A stretch of 64,000 bases of DNA from Gimesia alba (GCF_007744675.1 NZ_CP036269.1:6127046-6191045), one strand, 5' to 3'. Counted from the stretch's first letter, positions 34,260 through 43,073 are shown. Made by a program: numbers and translations. Notes: a model not told the origin generated them from the sequence alone.

Positions 34260-36845
34260 ATGAAAATGAGTGTTTCTATACGATCTGAGAGTCATCGAAC
34301 TCGCAATTTGATGATTGCGATCTTGTTATTTTTTAGCGTCCTGTCAGTGGCACGGTTAAATCAGATCTATTTCTTTTCTCCCGATAGTCCCGACTATGTC
34401 TTGATGGCGCGCGGACTGGTAAATGACTTCGAGTACCGCCAAATCGATTTCCCGGGAGCCCCTTATTTTACTCAGCGACCGCCGGGCATGTCGGTGCTGC
34501 TGATCCCGGCTGCCTTAGTCGCTCCCTACAATGTAATTGCTGCCAAGGTCACCGTGATTCTGACAGCTCTGATCATGCTGGCGCTGCTGTATCGATGGAT
34601 GTCTCGCCTGGCGCAGAGCGCGATCGAAAACGAACCTGAATTAAACGGGACAGCTCATTGGCTGACTTTGCTTGTCATGCTGCTGTTGACCACCAATCCC
34701 CATTTCCTGCTGTTCTCCACCATCATTATGAGTGAGATCCCGTTTATGGCATTTACGGTGGCGATTTTATATCTCATTTCCAATGATACCGCCCCGATCA
34801 ACAAACAGAATCTCATTCTGCTGACTGGCTTATTGATGTTTCTCCCGTTCATTCGAACCATCGGCGTTGCATTGATTCTGGCAATTGCGATCTGGGCGGT
34901 TGTCAGACGACAACGCTGGCCTTATCTGATCAGCGTTGTCTGTTCACTGGCAACGACGGGGCTGTGGATTCTGCGTAACAACTCATTAAAAACAGACATT
35001 TATACGTCCTCGACATTTGACGAAATTCGGCAAGCAGGTTTCAGCAGCACGCTATTATCCATGATAAACCGAAGTCTGAACCACTTTGAAAGTCTGTGCA
35101 ATATATTGTTCCCCAATATGCCGGGAAGGGCTCCGCGTTACGAACGATTTCTGCTGGACGGCAATCATGTACTACCCGGACCGCAACTCATTTATTTTCT
35201 TGCCTGCATTCTGATTCTCTCGATCGCGATTTATGGCATGCTCAAACTCTGGAACAAGGGCGGTGCCGTAAGTCTGTTTTATATTTTGATTACCTTCGGA
35301 ATACTGTCTGTATGGCCTTGGATGCAACCACGATATACTTTGCCGCTATTACCAGTTATCCTGGCCTTTTTTCCTGTGGGATTTCTATTTCTACTCAAGT
35401 ATGTTACAGGATCGAAGATCCTCGTTAAGAAGAGTTTAGTGGGAATCGCAATGTTTACCGGCATTGCCATCCTCTGCTCCCAGTCGATTACCGACTACAG
35501 ACTGATTCATGCCAATCAGCAGCTCATCTTCCAAGGAGAACAGTTTTATCAAACGCAGCTCCCTTCCACTCACTATAGTGATTTTGTCCAAGCCGGTCGT
35601 TGGATCAAAGAAAATACGCCCGAAAATGCCCGCATACTGACACGCCAAAACGATCTTGCTACCACTGGCCATCGTTTCCAGAAACTGGTTTATTTTGAAC
35701 AGACCAGGCCCGCCCAACTTCGTGAACTGATTCAAAAATTCTCTTCGCGCTATCTGGTCTGTTTTGATAAGAATGCAGCAGACACCTTCCCGTGGCACTT
35801 GTTAGATCATGATCTGATCTATCGCCTGACTCCTGTTTATTCAAAATCAGGAATCATGATCATCGAAGTACGACCGAACTACGAAGGCACCATCCGTCAT
35901 CAATACTGGCAGAAAGAAGAAATGATGAATGTTGCCAGACAGACGTTTGAAAAATTTCCGAATCGAGTCTCGGCACAGGTCACCTATCTCAGCCTATTAC
36001 TGAAGACCGAAAATTTTCACGAAGCCATTTCGTTCGTCGAGGCACTGCCAGAAGTCAGTGATGTCCGTATCGTCAATTTCCTGGGATGGGCCTACATTGG
36101 ACAACGCGAGTACCCAAAAGCCCTGCAAGAATTTTCAAAAGCATTGCGGATGCCGGGGCAATCGTCGATCAGTTTATCCATTCACCGCGGGCGGGATTTA
36201 GCACAGAAACAGTTAACCAAAAACACAGTACCCGCGTCTCCGGATAAATCAGGTGAGCCAGGCAGAAATCTTCAAATCGCAAAAGAATACTGGAAGCTGT
36301 CAGACTTTGATCGGGTACTCAAATTCACACAGAAAGTTTTTGATGCAAACAAGTCAAGTCAAGCAGAGCTTGATCAGGCACATGTGCTCTTAGCACGTCT
36401 GCATTTGATCAAGGGAGAAACTCAACAAGCGGTGGAAGAACTGAAGCAAGTATCAACAACAGAGAATGCCGAAGCAAATGAATTACGAGACAGGATTCAT
36501 CTGGAAGAATCGCTTTCCGACTTGCTCAATCTCCCTCCCCATCAGAAAACAGAGATCACCGATGGCTTAGACCCGAAACAGCAAGCAGCGATTCAAAAGC
36601 TGGTCTCAATCTACGAATCGGAGGGCATTCCGGGCAAGGCCCTCAGACTACTTGAACAGGCCCACATGAAAACCCCTTTAAATGAGAAGATTCTGAAACT
36701 ACTGGCGAAGTTCCAGCTGTTCTATAATCTCGTCCCGGAAGCAGAAGTCAGTTATCTGACACTCCAGGAAATGAATCCTGACGATCAAGAAGTCGCGGCT
36801 GCACTGGAAAAAATTGAAACGCTCAAAAAAACGCCCCATTTCTGA
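34260..36845 (+). CDS. Polytopic membrane glycosyltransferase-like protein with C-terminal TPR domain
   Basis: About 861 residues from ATG 34260. A TTG at 34176 is also in frame, and neither has a strong ribosome site. The N-terminal 420 residues form about ten helices beginning NLMIAILLFFSVLSVARLNQ. An early loop, YFFSPDSPDYVLMARGLV, carries acidic residues where GT-C enzymes have their catalytic Asp, and QRPPGMSVLLIPAALVAPYN is typical of GT39-like proteins. The segment RYTLPLLPVILAFFPVGFLF ends the membrane part. From about residue 557 there are TPR-like helix pairs (FHEAISFVEALPEVSDVRIV, then REYPKALQEFSKALRMPGQS). It lies alone inside the tRNA-Thr footprint. Confidence 0.85.
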   Translation: MKMSVSIRSESHRTRNLMIAILLFFSVLSVARLNQIYFFSPDSPDYVLMARGLVNDFEYRQIDFPGAPYFTQRPPGMSVLLIPAALVAPYNVIAAKVTVILTALIMLALLYRWMSRLAQSAIENEPELNGTAHWLTLLVMLLLTTNPHFLLFSTIIMSEIPFMAFTVAILYLISNDTAPINKQNLILLTGLLMFLPFIRTIGVALILAIAIWAVVRRQRWPYLISVVCSLATTGLWILRNNSLKTDIYTSSTFDEIRQAGFSSTLLSMINRSLNHFESLCNILFPNMPGRAPRYERFLLDGNHVLPGPQLIYFLACILILSIAIYGMLKLWNKGGAVSLFYILITFGILSVWPWMQPRYTLPLLPVILAFFPVGFLFLLKYVTGSKILVKKSLVGIAMFTGIAILCSQSITDYRLIHANQQLIFQGEQFYQTQLPSTHYSDFVQAGRWIKENTPENARILTRQNDLATTGHRFQKLVYFEQTRPAQLRELIQKFSSRYLVCFDKNAADTFPWHLLDHDLIYRLTPVYSKSGIMIIEVRPNYEGTIRHQYWQKEEMMNVARQTFEKFPNRVSAQVTYLSLLLKTENFHEAISFVEALPEVSDVRIVNFLGWAYIGQREYPKALQEFSKALRMPGQSSISLSIHRGRDLAQKQLTKNTVPASPDKSGEPGRNLQIAKEYWKLSDFDRVLKFTQKVFDANKSSQAELDQAHVLLARLHLIKGETQQAVEELKQVSTTENAEANELRDRIHLEESLSDLLNLPPHQKTEITDGLDPKQQAAIQKLVSIYESEGIPGKALRLLEQAHMKTPLNEKILKLLAKFQLFYNLVPEAEVSYLTLQEMNPDDQEVAAALEKIETLKKTPHF

Positions 36846-36878
36846 GAGTCTCGGTGAACAGGAGCCTGAAAGAAAAAG

Positions 36879-36951
36879 AGCCGCCGAGGAGAGTCGAACT
36901 CCTGACCTACGCATTACGAATGCGTCGCTCTGCCAACTGAGCTACGGCGGC
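36879..36951 (-). tRNA. tRNA-Thr (anticodon CGU)
   Basis: A 73-nt cloverleaf on the minus strand. The acceptor stem is GCCGCCG/CGGCGGC, with discriminator U. The D arm is GCTCAGTTGGCAGAGC. The anticodon stem is ACGCA/TGCGT with loop TTCGTAA, giving anticodon CGU for ACG codons. The T arm is AGGAGTTCGACTCTCCT. CCA is not encoded. The 3' half is repeated at 34002-34050. The downstream gene end (36845) is 33 bp from its 3' end. Confidence 0.96.
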
Positions 36952-37330
36952 GTGTTCCCGATTGATATCCTGATAGATTCATCAGACGTGACTTTGGTTC
37001 GCCTGGCGGGAATCGATTTGAGGGGTCTCGCTAAAAAACATTTGAGCCCCGCTCTGGCGGTAGCATACCCCCTTTTTTCGGTTTTCGAAAGGATTCGGCC
37101 CCCATTTCATCGCTGAAAAATAGATTTCCCGGCCGGAATAGACAGCGGAAACAGCGGGATGAATTCACACTGAGCGCATGAAAACAGCGGGTGTGTCATT
37201 TGTAACGATTCTGCTGGATCGCGGCCCGGTCTTCAGATCGAGCGGCGTTTATACTTGCTGAATGGGCGACGGTTAGCCACAATCGAAGGAGATAATTTCC
37301 CGCCTTGAACTACCAGCCGGAGACAATCCC
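36952..37330. other. Intergenic region upstream of the CocE-type hydrolase, no gene
   Basis: No coding frame with family features. TTTATACTTG near 37250 could hold a -10 box for the following gene, but no matching -35 is visible. The tRNA-Thr promoter must also be here on the other strand and was not recognised. Confidence 0.35.
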
Positions 37331-39001
37331 ATGCGAAAACTGGCCAATGTCTGCCTGATGATGATGTTACTGCTTCTCTTCAGCCCTGCCCTGTCGGCAC
37401 AGGAAGCCCCGCCGCTCAAATTTGAAAAAGGGGTCACCGAAAAACATGTGATGATCCCCATGCGGGATGGCGTCAAACTGTCGGCTTATCTCTACTTCCC
37501 CAAAGGCAAAGGTCCCTGGCCGGTATTGATGGAACAGCGGTACGCCAGTCTGCGCGGCAAAGGCTCGCGGCTCGGATTTGCCGATATGGCGAGCCACGAT
37601 TATGTCGTATGTGTGGTCAACTTCCGGGGCTCCCAGATCTCAGAGGGAACCTGGGTCGGCTATCGCGATCTGCAATGGGGCGAGAAACGGGACGGCTACG
37701 ACGTCGTCGAATGGTTGGCCAAACAGCCCTGGTCGACCGGAAAGATTGGAACGTTTGGTAGTTCTCAGGGGGGCTATGCTCAGAACTATCTGGCCGTCAC
37801 TCAGCCGCCGCATCTGGTCTGTCAATTCATGATTGATACAGGACTGAGTCTCTACCACGAAGGTTATTTCATCGGCGGGGCCGCGAAGCCGAACCGATTT
37901 AAGGGTATGGACCGTGTCTGTCGCGTGGCCGCTCATAACCGGGCGTTGATGAAAGAATGGTTTTCGCACCCCGATTACGATGAGTACTGGAAAGACGAAG
38001 ACTGCACGCTGCATTTCGATAAAATGAACGTCCCCTGCTTTACCGTTGGTAGCTGGTACGACTACATGTGCGTCGGTTCGATTCAGAGTTATATCGGTCG
38101 CCAGCACAAAGGAGGCCCGAATTCACGCGGCCAGCAAAAACTCTATATCGGCCCCTGGCTGCATGGGCGCACCAACAAAGGCAACAAAGTCGCTGAGATG
38201 CTGTATCCCGAGAATGCAAGTTTTGATGTGGTCGCGGAGATGATCCGCTGGTTCGACCATTATCTGAAAGGCGTCGATAACGGCATCACAAAAGATCCCA
38301 ACGTGCGGTACTATGTGATGGGTGCGGTGGGTGAACCCGGAGCGCCGGGAAACATCTGGCGTTCTGCAAATGACTGGCCAATCCCGGTCACAGAAACGCC
38401 TTACTACCTGCAGCCCGGTGGAAAATTATCGACCAGGAAACCATCTGCCGGTGATGCCTTTACCCAGTTAATCGCCGACCCGCTGAATCCAGCGAAGATT
38501 GAAGGCCGCGGCTTTCCCGGTGCCCGCGACGCCCGTGTGGTCGAAGAACAGGAAAACGTGCTGACATTCACGACGGATACGCTCACCGAAGCAGTCGAGT
38601 GGACCGGCAATGTAAAAGCGGAATTGCTGGTCTCTTCCTCAGCGAAAGATACCGATTTTATTGTGCGTGTGAGCGACGTTTACCCGGACGGCCGTTCGAT
38701 TCTAATCATCGATATGATCCGCCGTGCCCGCTATCGGGATGGCTTTGAACAACAGAAACTAATGGAGCCGGGCCACGTTTACAAAGTGGGATTTAACATC
38801 GGCTGGTTGAGCCAGATCTTCAACAAAGGCCACAAAATCCGCGTGACGGTTGCTTCGACCGGCGCGCCCTTTTATGAGCCGAACCCGAATACGGGAGAGC
38901 CGATCACGATTGAATTTCCGGACAAAGTGGTTGTGGCGAAGAACAAAATTCATCACAGCCCCCAGCAGGCTTCGCGTATTCTCGCGCCGGTCAATCCCTA
39001 G
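37331..39001 (+). CDS. Exported CocE/NonD-family alpha/beta hydrolase (X-Pro dipeptidyl-peptidase S15-like)
   Basis: 556 residues with signal peptide MRKLANVCLMMMLLLLFSPA, cut near LSAQEA. The S15 core starts with VTEKHVMIPMRDGVKLSAYL and VLMEQRYAS. The nucleophile elbow is FGSSQGGYAQNYLA with Ser145. Asp and His should lie in the later segments NVPCFTVGSWYDYMC and LYIGPWLHGRTNKGN. A cap domain sits between. The C-terminal jelly roll (EWTGNVKAELLVSSSAKDTD, then IRVTVASTGAPFYEPNPNTG) is the usual PepX C domain. Family members cleave X-Pro dipeptides or esters, including cocaine esterase. The substrate is unknown. The stop codon abuts a 93-bp repeat. Confidence 0.93.
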   Translation: MRKLANVCLMMMLLLLFSPALSAQEAPPLKFEKGVTEKHVMIPMRDGVKLSAYLYFPKGKGPWPVLMEQRYASLRGKGSRLGFADMASHDYVVCVVNFRGSQISEGTWVGYRDLQWGEKRDGYDVVEWLAKQPWSTGKIGTFGSSQGGYAQNYLAVTQPPHLVCQFMIDTGLSLYHEGYFIGGAAKPNRFKGMDRVCRVAAHNRALMKEWFSHPDYDEYWKDEDCTLHFDKMNVPCFTVGSWYDYMCVGSIQSYIGRQHKGGPNSRGQQKLYIGPWLHGRTNKGNKVAEMLYPENASFDVVAEMIRWFDHYLKGVDNGITKDPNVRYYVMGAVGEPGAPGNIWRSANDWPIPVTETPYYLQPGGKLSTRKPSAGDAFTQLIADPLNPAKIEGRGFPGARDARVVEEQENVLTFTTDTLTEAVEWTGNVKAELLVSSSAKDTDFIVRVSDVYPDGRSILIIDMIRRARYRDGFEQQKLMEPGHVYKVGFNIGWLSQIFNKGHKIRVTVASTGAPFYEPNPNTGEPITIEFPDKVVVAKNKIHHSPQQASRILAPVNP

Positions 39002-39093
39002 ACTGTGTCCAGTTTTACTGCAACGTCTCCAAGGCCATTTAGACCGAGTATATTAGAATGAGAGATGCTATGGTTAAATGGGATGCGCTCTAG
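39001..39093 (+). repeat. 93-bp dispersed repeat, copy 2
   Basis: Begins at the last base of the CocE-type gene stop codon with GACTGTGTCCAGTTTTACTG and ends GATGCGCTCTAG. Matches 7121-7213 (inverted) over its whole length. Its last four bases, CTAG, are shared with the first bases of the MITE fragment at 39090, so two element families are joined here. Confidence 0.75.
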
Positions 39094-39167
39094 TAGATTG
39101 TTACTTAATCCGAACTGGTCATTTCAAATGGGGAGGAACCGGGGCTAACGCCCTTCGGCTAATGGGG
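39090..39167 (+). mobile_element. Truncated copy of the 202-bp MITE-like element
   Basis: About 78 bp from CTAG through TTAATCCGAACTGGTC to CCGGGGCTAACGCCCTTCGG and CTAATGGGGA. It matches the left arm of copy B and the inverted right arm of copy A. The other arm is missing. It lies 64 bp upstream of the NIPSNAP start. Confidence 0.65.
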
Positions 39168-39230
39168 AACGCCGACTGGAAAATTACCGCAAACAAGATC
39201 CATTCAATTGAACTCGAAACGAGGAACATC

Positions 39231-40046
39231 ATGACTCAGCATACAACAGATCGACGACAGTTTTTGGCAGGCAGCGTGGGAGCGGCCGTTGCACTCGGAC
39301 TGGGGCAGACAGCGCACTCCGCTGCACCGAAACAGAAGCAGGAGTTTTATGAACTGCGCACGTATCGGATTGACAATGCTGCCAACCAGAAGCTCGTGAG
39401 CGATTTTCTGAAGAATGCTTTGTTGCCTGCATTGAAACGGCAGGGCATCGACGACGTTGGTGTCTTCAAGCTATCGGAAAGCAACCGCCAGGAGAAAGAC
39501 AAAGATGATCAATCCTTGTATGTGTTGATTCCGTATCAGTCACTGGAACAGTTTTCCGCTGTGAATGATCTGCTGGAAAAAGATGCCGCCTACCATAAAG
39601 CGGGGGAAGCATTTTTCGCGCTGCCGAACAAGTCGGCCGCTTACAGTCGGATTGAAAGCCGGCTGATGAAAGCCTTCAGTGGCATGCCGGTCCTGGAAAC
39701 GCCGGAGGGAAAAGGCCCGCATCTGTTTGAGTTGCGAACGTATGAGAGCAGCAATGCGAATCTGGCCCGTCTGAAAGTAGACATGTTCAATTCCGGCGAA
39801 ATTGACATTATGAAGGAAGTCAAACTGGGACCGGTTTTCTTTGGCGAGATGCTGATTGGCGATGACGTTCCCAATTTGACCTACATGCTGTCCGGGCCGA
39901 ATCGTGAAATTCACGACGAACATTGGCAAGGATTCATCAAACATCCCGAGTGGGACCGGATGAAGAAGATGGACAAATATAAGGGAACAGTTTCGAAGAT
40001 CACAAAGTGGTATCTGGAGCCACTGCCTTATTCCGAAATACAGTAG
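39231..40046 (+). CDS. NIPSNAP-family protein with Tat signal
   Basis: 271 residues from ATG 39231, which has GAGGA six bases upstream. The frame opens at 39078, but that part is the MITE fragment. The N-terminus DRRQFLAGSVGAAVALGLGQ is a twin-arginine signal. Two NIPSNAP ferredoxin-like domains follow: FYELRTYRIDNAANQKLVSD, and then HLFELRTYESSNANLARLKV with GPVFFGEMLIGDDVPNLTYM. The C-terminus WDRMKKMDKYKGTVSKITKW is typical. Exported planctomycete NIPSNAP proteins have no known reaction. Tat export suggests a cofactor or folding before export. Confidence 0.92.
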   Translation: MTQHTTDRRQFLAGSVGAAVALGLGQTAHSAAPKQKQEFYELRTYRIDNAANQKLVSDFLKNALLPALKRQGIDDVGVFKLSESNRQEKDKDDQSLYVLIPYQSLEQFSAVNDLLEKDAAYHKAGEAFFALPNKSAAYSRIESRLMKAFSGMPVLETPEGKGPHLFELRTYESSNANLARLKVDMFNSGEIDIMKEVKLGPVFFGEMLIGDDVPNLTYMLSGPNREIHDEHWQGFIKHPEWDRMKKMDKYKGTVSKITKWYLEPLPYSEIQ

Positions 40047-40441
40047 TCCGCGCAGGTGAGTGAATGTGAGGCTGGCTCTCATAACCCAACTGACATATAT
40101 AGTGATCCTGCCTGATTAATCGAACTTCCCGGAAAATCCGGACTTGCGGGGAACACCTGTCGATAAGCTGGGTAATTTCTCGTAAACTGTTCTATTTCAA
40201 CAAGATATAAATCTTCAACAATTGCAGATCTGTGTGACTGCTGTTAAAGGTTGATGGTGAGCGCCTGTCGAATCTGTCCGGAAACGGGAAATATCCTGAA
40301 ACGACGTTAGATTCTGGTGGGGGTTCCGTCTATTCTAGTGCATGTGAGTTAGACGAGTGTTGTTAAGCTGGCAAATGAAGCAAAGCCATTAACACTCTCC
40401 AATAGACTTAGATTTCCCTCTTCTAGCGTATTGGAATTTGC
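40047..40441. other. Leader of the sigma/anti-sigma/PDZ operon, no gene
   Basis: No credible coding frame. GGAAC appears at about 40150, but no ECF-type -10 lies at the right distance, so an autoregulated promoter is not shown. Several short inverted GAAA/CCGG runs are present without a clear stem. Confidence 0.35.
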
Positions 40442-40972
40442 ATGCCTGACAAGCAGGCCAAACGGTGGTCGGCAGAAATAGAGGCGGTATATTTGCGTGA
40501 AGGTCGAGAAATTTGGGCATTACTTTATGCTCAATGCTCAGACGCCGATCGTGCCTATGACGCGCTGCAGGAAGCGTTCGTACGTTTACAATCTCAAGAA
40601 GTCAAGTCAATACGAAATATCCGGGCCTGGGTTTTGACTGTTGCTCAAAACTGGCTGCGTGATTATGCCCGAAGGCAGAACCATGCAGCGAGGCCTGCAG
40701 ATTTTTTGGATAATATTGTAGGTAAACCTTCAGATCCGTCAGAAGATCTGGAAAAAGAAGAGAGAAACAGCCGAATCCGGCAATCACTTCAACAACTTCG
40801 AGCCGAGGACCGCGAGGTTCTCGTACTTCGTTATGCACTAGGATGGTCATCAAAACGAATGTCAATTGCGTTGGATACTTCAACATCAGCGATTGACATG
40901 AGGCTTTCTCGCGCGAGAAAGCGGCTTTGTGAAGAGTTGGAAAAAGTGGGGATAGATCATGAAACCGTATGA
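40442..40972 (+). CDS. ECF-family RNA polymerase sigma factor
   Basis: 176 residues, normal ECF length. Region 2 spans about 20-90: VYLREGREIWALLYAQCSDA, then RAYDALQEAFVRLQSQEVKS and RAWVLTVAQNWLRDYARRQN. Region 4 spans about 118-168: LQQLRAEDREVLVLRYALGW followed by SSKRMSIALDTSTSAIDMRL, a helix-turn-helix for the -35 element. The sigma binds core RNA polymerase and redirects transcription. Its stop overlaps the next start by 14 bp (ATG 40959), so the anti-sigma-like protein is made in step with it. The promoter set cannot be read from the sequence. The ATG has no strong ribosome site, but it gives the usual N-terminus. Confidence 0.92.
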   Translation: MPDKQAKRWSAEIEAVYLREGREIWALLYAQCSDADRAYDALQEAFVRLQSQEVKSIRNIRAWVLTVAQNWLRDYARRQNHAARPADFLDNIVGKPSDPSEDLEKEERNSRIRQSLQQLRAEDREVLVLRYALGWSSKRMSIALDTSTSAIDMRLSRARKRLCEELEKVGIDHETV

Positions 40973-41624
40973 CACTTCAGGAATGCTCGAGAATGACGAT
41001 GAGCTGGAGAGTGTTCTGCGCGAATATTTTCAACAGGAAATGCCTCTGGAACTGCAGGAGCTGCCCGAGGTCTCTGATGAAGAGTTTGAAAAACGATTCA
41101 AGCAAACAGCTCACTTGGGAAACGGCGTACCTGAAAAGTCTGGGAATCAACGTCGGGGCCAGTTCAAGCTGGGTTATCTGATCACTGCAGTTTGCGCTTG
41201 CGTGATTGTCGGTGTGATGGTGTTCACAAAATTTCAGCCGGTGCCCAATGTGCCTGTTGTGAGAAATGAAACGCCGACTCCCCCTGCATCGACTCAGCCA
41301 TCAGAGCAAGCATCTGATTCTCAGAGATCGCATCCAATCGAATCAGATGCACTGGCGGTCGTTGATCACGGCAACTCTCCGATTGAGCTGACTTCGGAGG
41401 TCGATAAAACCATACAAGAATCAATTGATATCACACTCTATAACACTGAATCCGGCCCTGTCGAACAACGCACCGAACTTTCCTGGACGAATTTTACCGT
41501 TCAGAACCCTGAAACCGGTGCCAATGTGAAGATGTCGATGCCGGAATTAACGATCGACTTTGTTCCTGTCAATAAATCCAACCTTTCCTTGATTAAGGAA
41601 GAGTCGGACAGGAATGGTCAATAA
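40959..41624 (+). CDS. Single-pass membrane protein, probable anti-sigma factor
   Basis: 221 residues. The N-terminal 65 are acidic and cytoplasmic (LENDDELESVLREYFQQEMP, then EVSDEEFEKRFKQT). One transmembrane helix, LGYLITAVCACVIVGVMVF, lies at about 67-86. The remaining 135 residues, Pro/Ser/Thr-rich then beta-like (TLYNTESGPVEQRTELSWTN), are outside. This layout, plus a 14-bp overlap with an ECF sigma gene, is that of membrane anti-sigma factors. The zinc-type HxxxCxxC motif is absent, so this would be a non-ZAS type. Inference from position, because no family match is obvious in the sequence. The next gene, a PDZ protein, probably belongs to the same circuit. Confidence 0.75.
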   Translation: MKPYDTSGMLENDDELESVLREYFQQEMPLELQELPEVSDEEFEKRFKQTAHLGNGVPEKSGNQRRGQFKLGYLITAVCACVIVGVMVFTKFQPVPNVPVVRNETPTPPASTQPSEQASDSQRSHPIESDALAVVDHGNSPIELTSEVDKTIQESIDITLYNTESGPVEQRTELSWTNFTVQNPETGANVKMSMPELTIDFVPVNKSNLSLIKEESDRNGQ

Positions 41625-41776
41625 CGTTAATCCAGTGTGCAAATATAAAGAGACAAGTTAGCGGATAAGTAGGAACTCTAATACGGGCCACAAAAAAGAG
41701 ACTTCCGACTCAGGAATTGCTTGAAATTTCTGTAGCAGGGGCGTTGTCTTTTTTGAAACATTTCCAAGGCAGAACA

Positions 41777-42976
41777 ATGAAGAAGTATCCATGGTTCTTT
41801 TTCAGCGGTATCGTTTTTTCCCTGTTGGTCGCATCACAGTCATTTGCTGATGAGCTACCGATTCAGGCGCAAAAACCTGGCCAGGTTGAACCAAAACAAA
41901 AGGGGTCCGCGAAGCAACCCAAACCGATGCGCCCCGCTAATAATCCGAACGAGGGAGCCGTTAAGGGCAAGTTCCGGATCACCAGTCGTCCGACCGGAGA
42001 AACAGAACAGCGAAACTTTGTCGGCATTGTGACAGAACCGGTCCCCGCTGCGCTGGCTGCTCAGCTGAATTCAATGATGAAAGCCGGTCAGGGAGTTGGT
42101 GTAAAAATAGTACTTCCCAATTCCCCTGCTGAGCAGGCGGGAATCAAAATGTTTGATGTTCTGACCACCTTCAATGGCAAAGCTATTACCTCCTCTGATG
42201 TGTTACGTAAATTCGTGATGGAATCTGAGAAGGAAAGTCGGGTTAAATTTGGTGTCATCCGCGCTTCAAAGCACCAGGTAGTTGAGGTGACGCTCACCCA
42301 GAAGCTGTTTCGCTTTCACAAATTTTCAGTCAGTCCGGTTGGTCAAAAACCATCACAGAAAACAAATCAAACACAGCCTTCCAAGACAGAACCGGCGCAG
42401 GATGGCCCGATTGCCTCCCGGTCTACTGAGACAGGCCCACTGGGACGCAAGCTTCCTTTAGGCTTAAGCCAGATCTCAGCATCGGCCACCCACAACCTTG
42501 CCTTACTCTATGTTGGTAGTCTGAAGGAGGGGTATTCTGTGGAAGTCAGCTATCAGGATGATAATGACACGCTACAAACCCACCAATTTCAAGGGAATCT
42601 GAAAGAGATCAGTGATCAAATTGTTGACATGCCAGACCATGTGCAAATGATGATCAACGAGCGTTTGAAAGAGCTGAAAATGGCACTGCGGGGCAAGCCT
42701 ACTTTTCGCTTCCAGATGAAAGGGCACATGCAGGGAAATGCACGCTTTGTGCGTGTGTTCCTGAGTCGGGGTACGAAAGATAAATCTGTACGAATGGTAG
42801 AACTCGATCACCATATTGGAAATCGCCCGGCTTTAAATGTGAATCAGATCATGGGAAACCAGATCTTCACCAAAGAACTCAAGCAGTTGAATCCCACGAT
42901 TCAGCAACAGATCAGGGCGACACTGCAAAGAATTCGTATTCCGACCGCTCAGGTGCGTGTGGATAACCCGATTTAA
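41777..42976 (+). CDS. Exported PDZ-domain protein
   Basis: 399 residues from ATG 41777. The frame opens at TTG 41717. MKKYPWFFFSGIVFSLLVAS is a signal peptide, cut near SFADE. A Lys/Pro-rich linker follows. A PDZ domain at about residues 75-165 has FVGIVTEPVPAALAAQLNSM, then SPAEQAGIKMFDVLTTFNG and ITSSDVLRKFVMESEK, so it matches HtrA/DegS-type PDZ modules. No protease triad is present. The C-terminal 190 residues contain a second region with QFQGNLKEISDQIVDMPDHV and VRMVELDHHIGNR of unknown fold. Encoded behind an ECF sigma and its presumed anti-sigma, it probably senses or binds peptides in the envelope and may feed that switch. Confidence 0.85.
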   Translation: MKKYPWFFFSGIVFSLLVASQSFADELPIQAQKPGQVEPKQKGSAKQPKPMRPANNPNEGAVKGKFRITSRPTGETEQRNFVGIVTEPVPAALAAQLNSMMKAGQGVGVKIVLPNSPAEQAGIKMFDVLTTFNGKAITSSDVLRKFVMESEKESRVKFGVIRASKHQVVEVTLTQKLFRFHKFSVSPVGQKPSQKTNQTQPSKTEPAQDGPIASRSTETGPLGRKLPLGLSQISASATHNLALLYVGSLKEGYSVEVSYQDDNDTLQTHQFQGNLKEISDQIVDMPDHVQMMINERLKELKMALRGKPTFRFQMKGHMQGNARFVRVFLSRGTKDKSVRMVELDHHIGNRPALNVNQIMGNQIFTKELKQLNPTIQQQIRATLQRIRIPTAQVRVDNPI

Positions 42977-43005
42977 TCACGCGACAGGAAACGCAGACAA
43001 CTATC

Positions 43006-43042
43006 AAAGCAGCTATTTCTCAAACGGAAATAGCTGCTTTTT
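43006..43042. terminator. Bidirectional terminator between the PDZ gene and ppa
   Basis: AAAGCAGCTATTTC (43006-43019) pairs with GAAATAGCTGCTTT (43027-43040), followed by TT. The A-run on the other side lets it stop transcripts from both convergent genes (42976 and 43074). Stem of 14 bp, loop TCAAACG. Confidence 0.85.
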
Positions 43043-43073
43043 GCATTTGAACAGAGTCCGTCACTGACCGATC

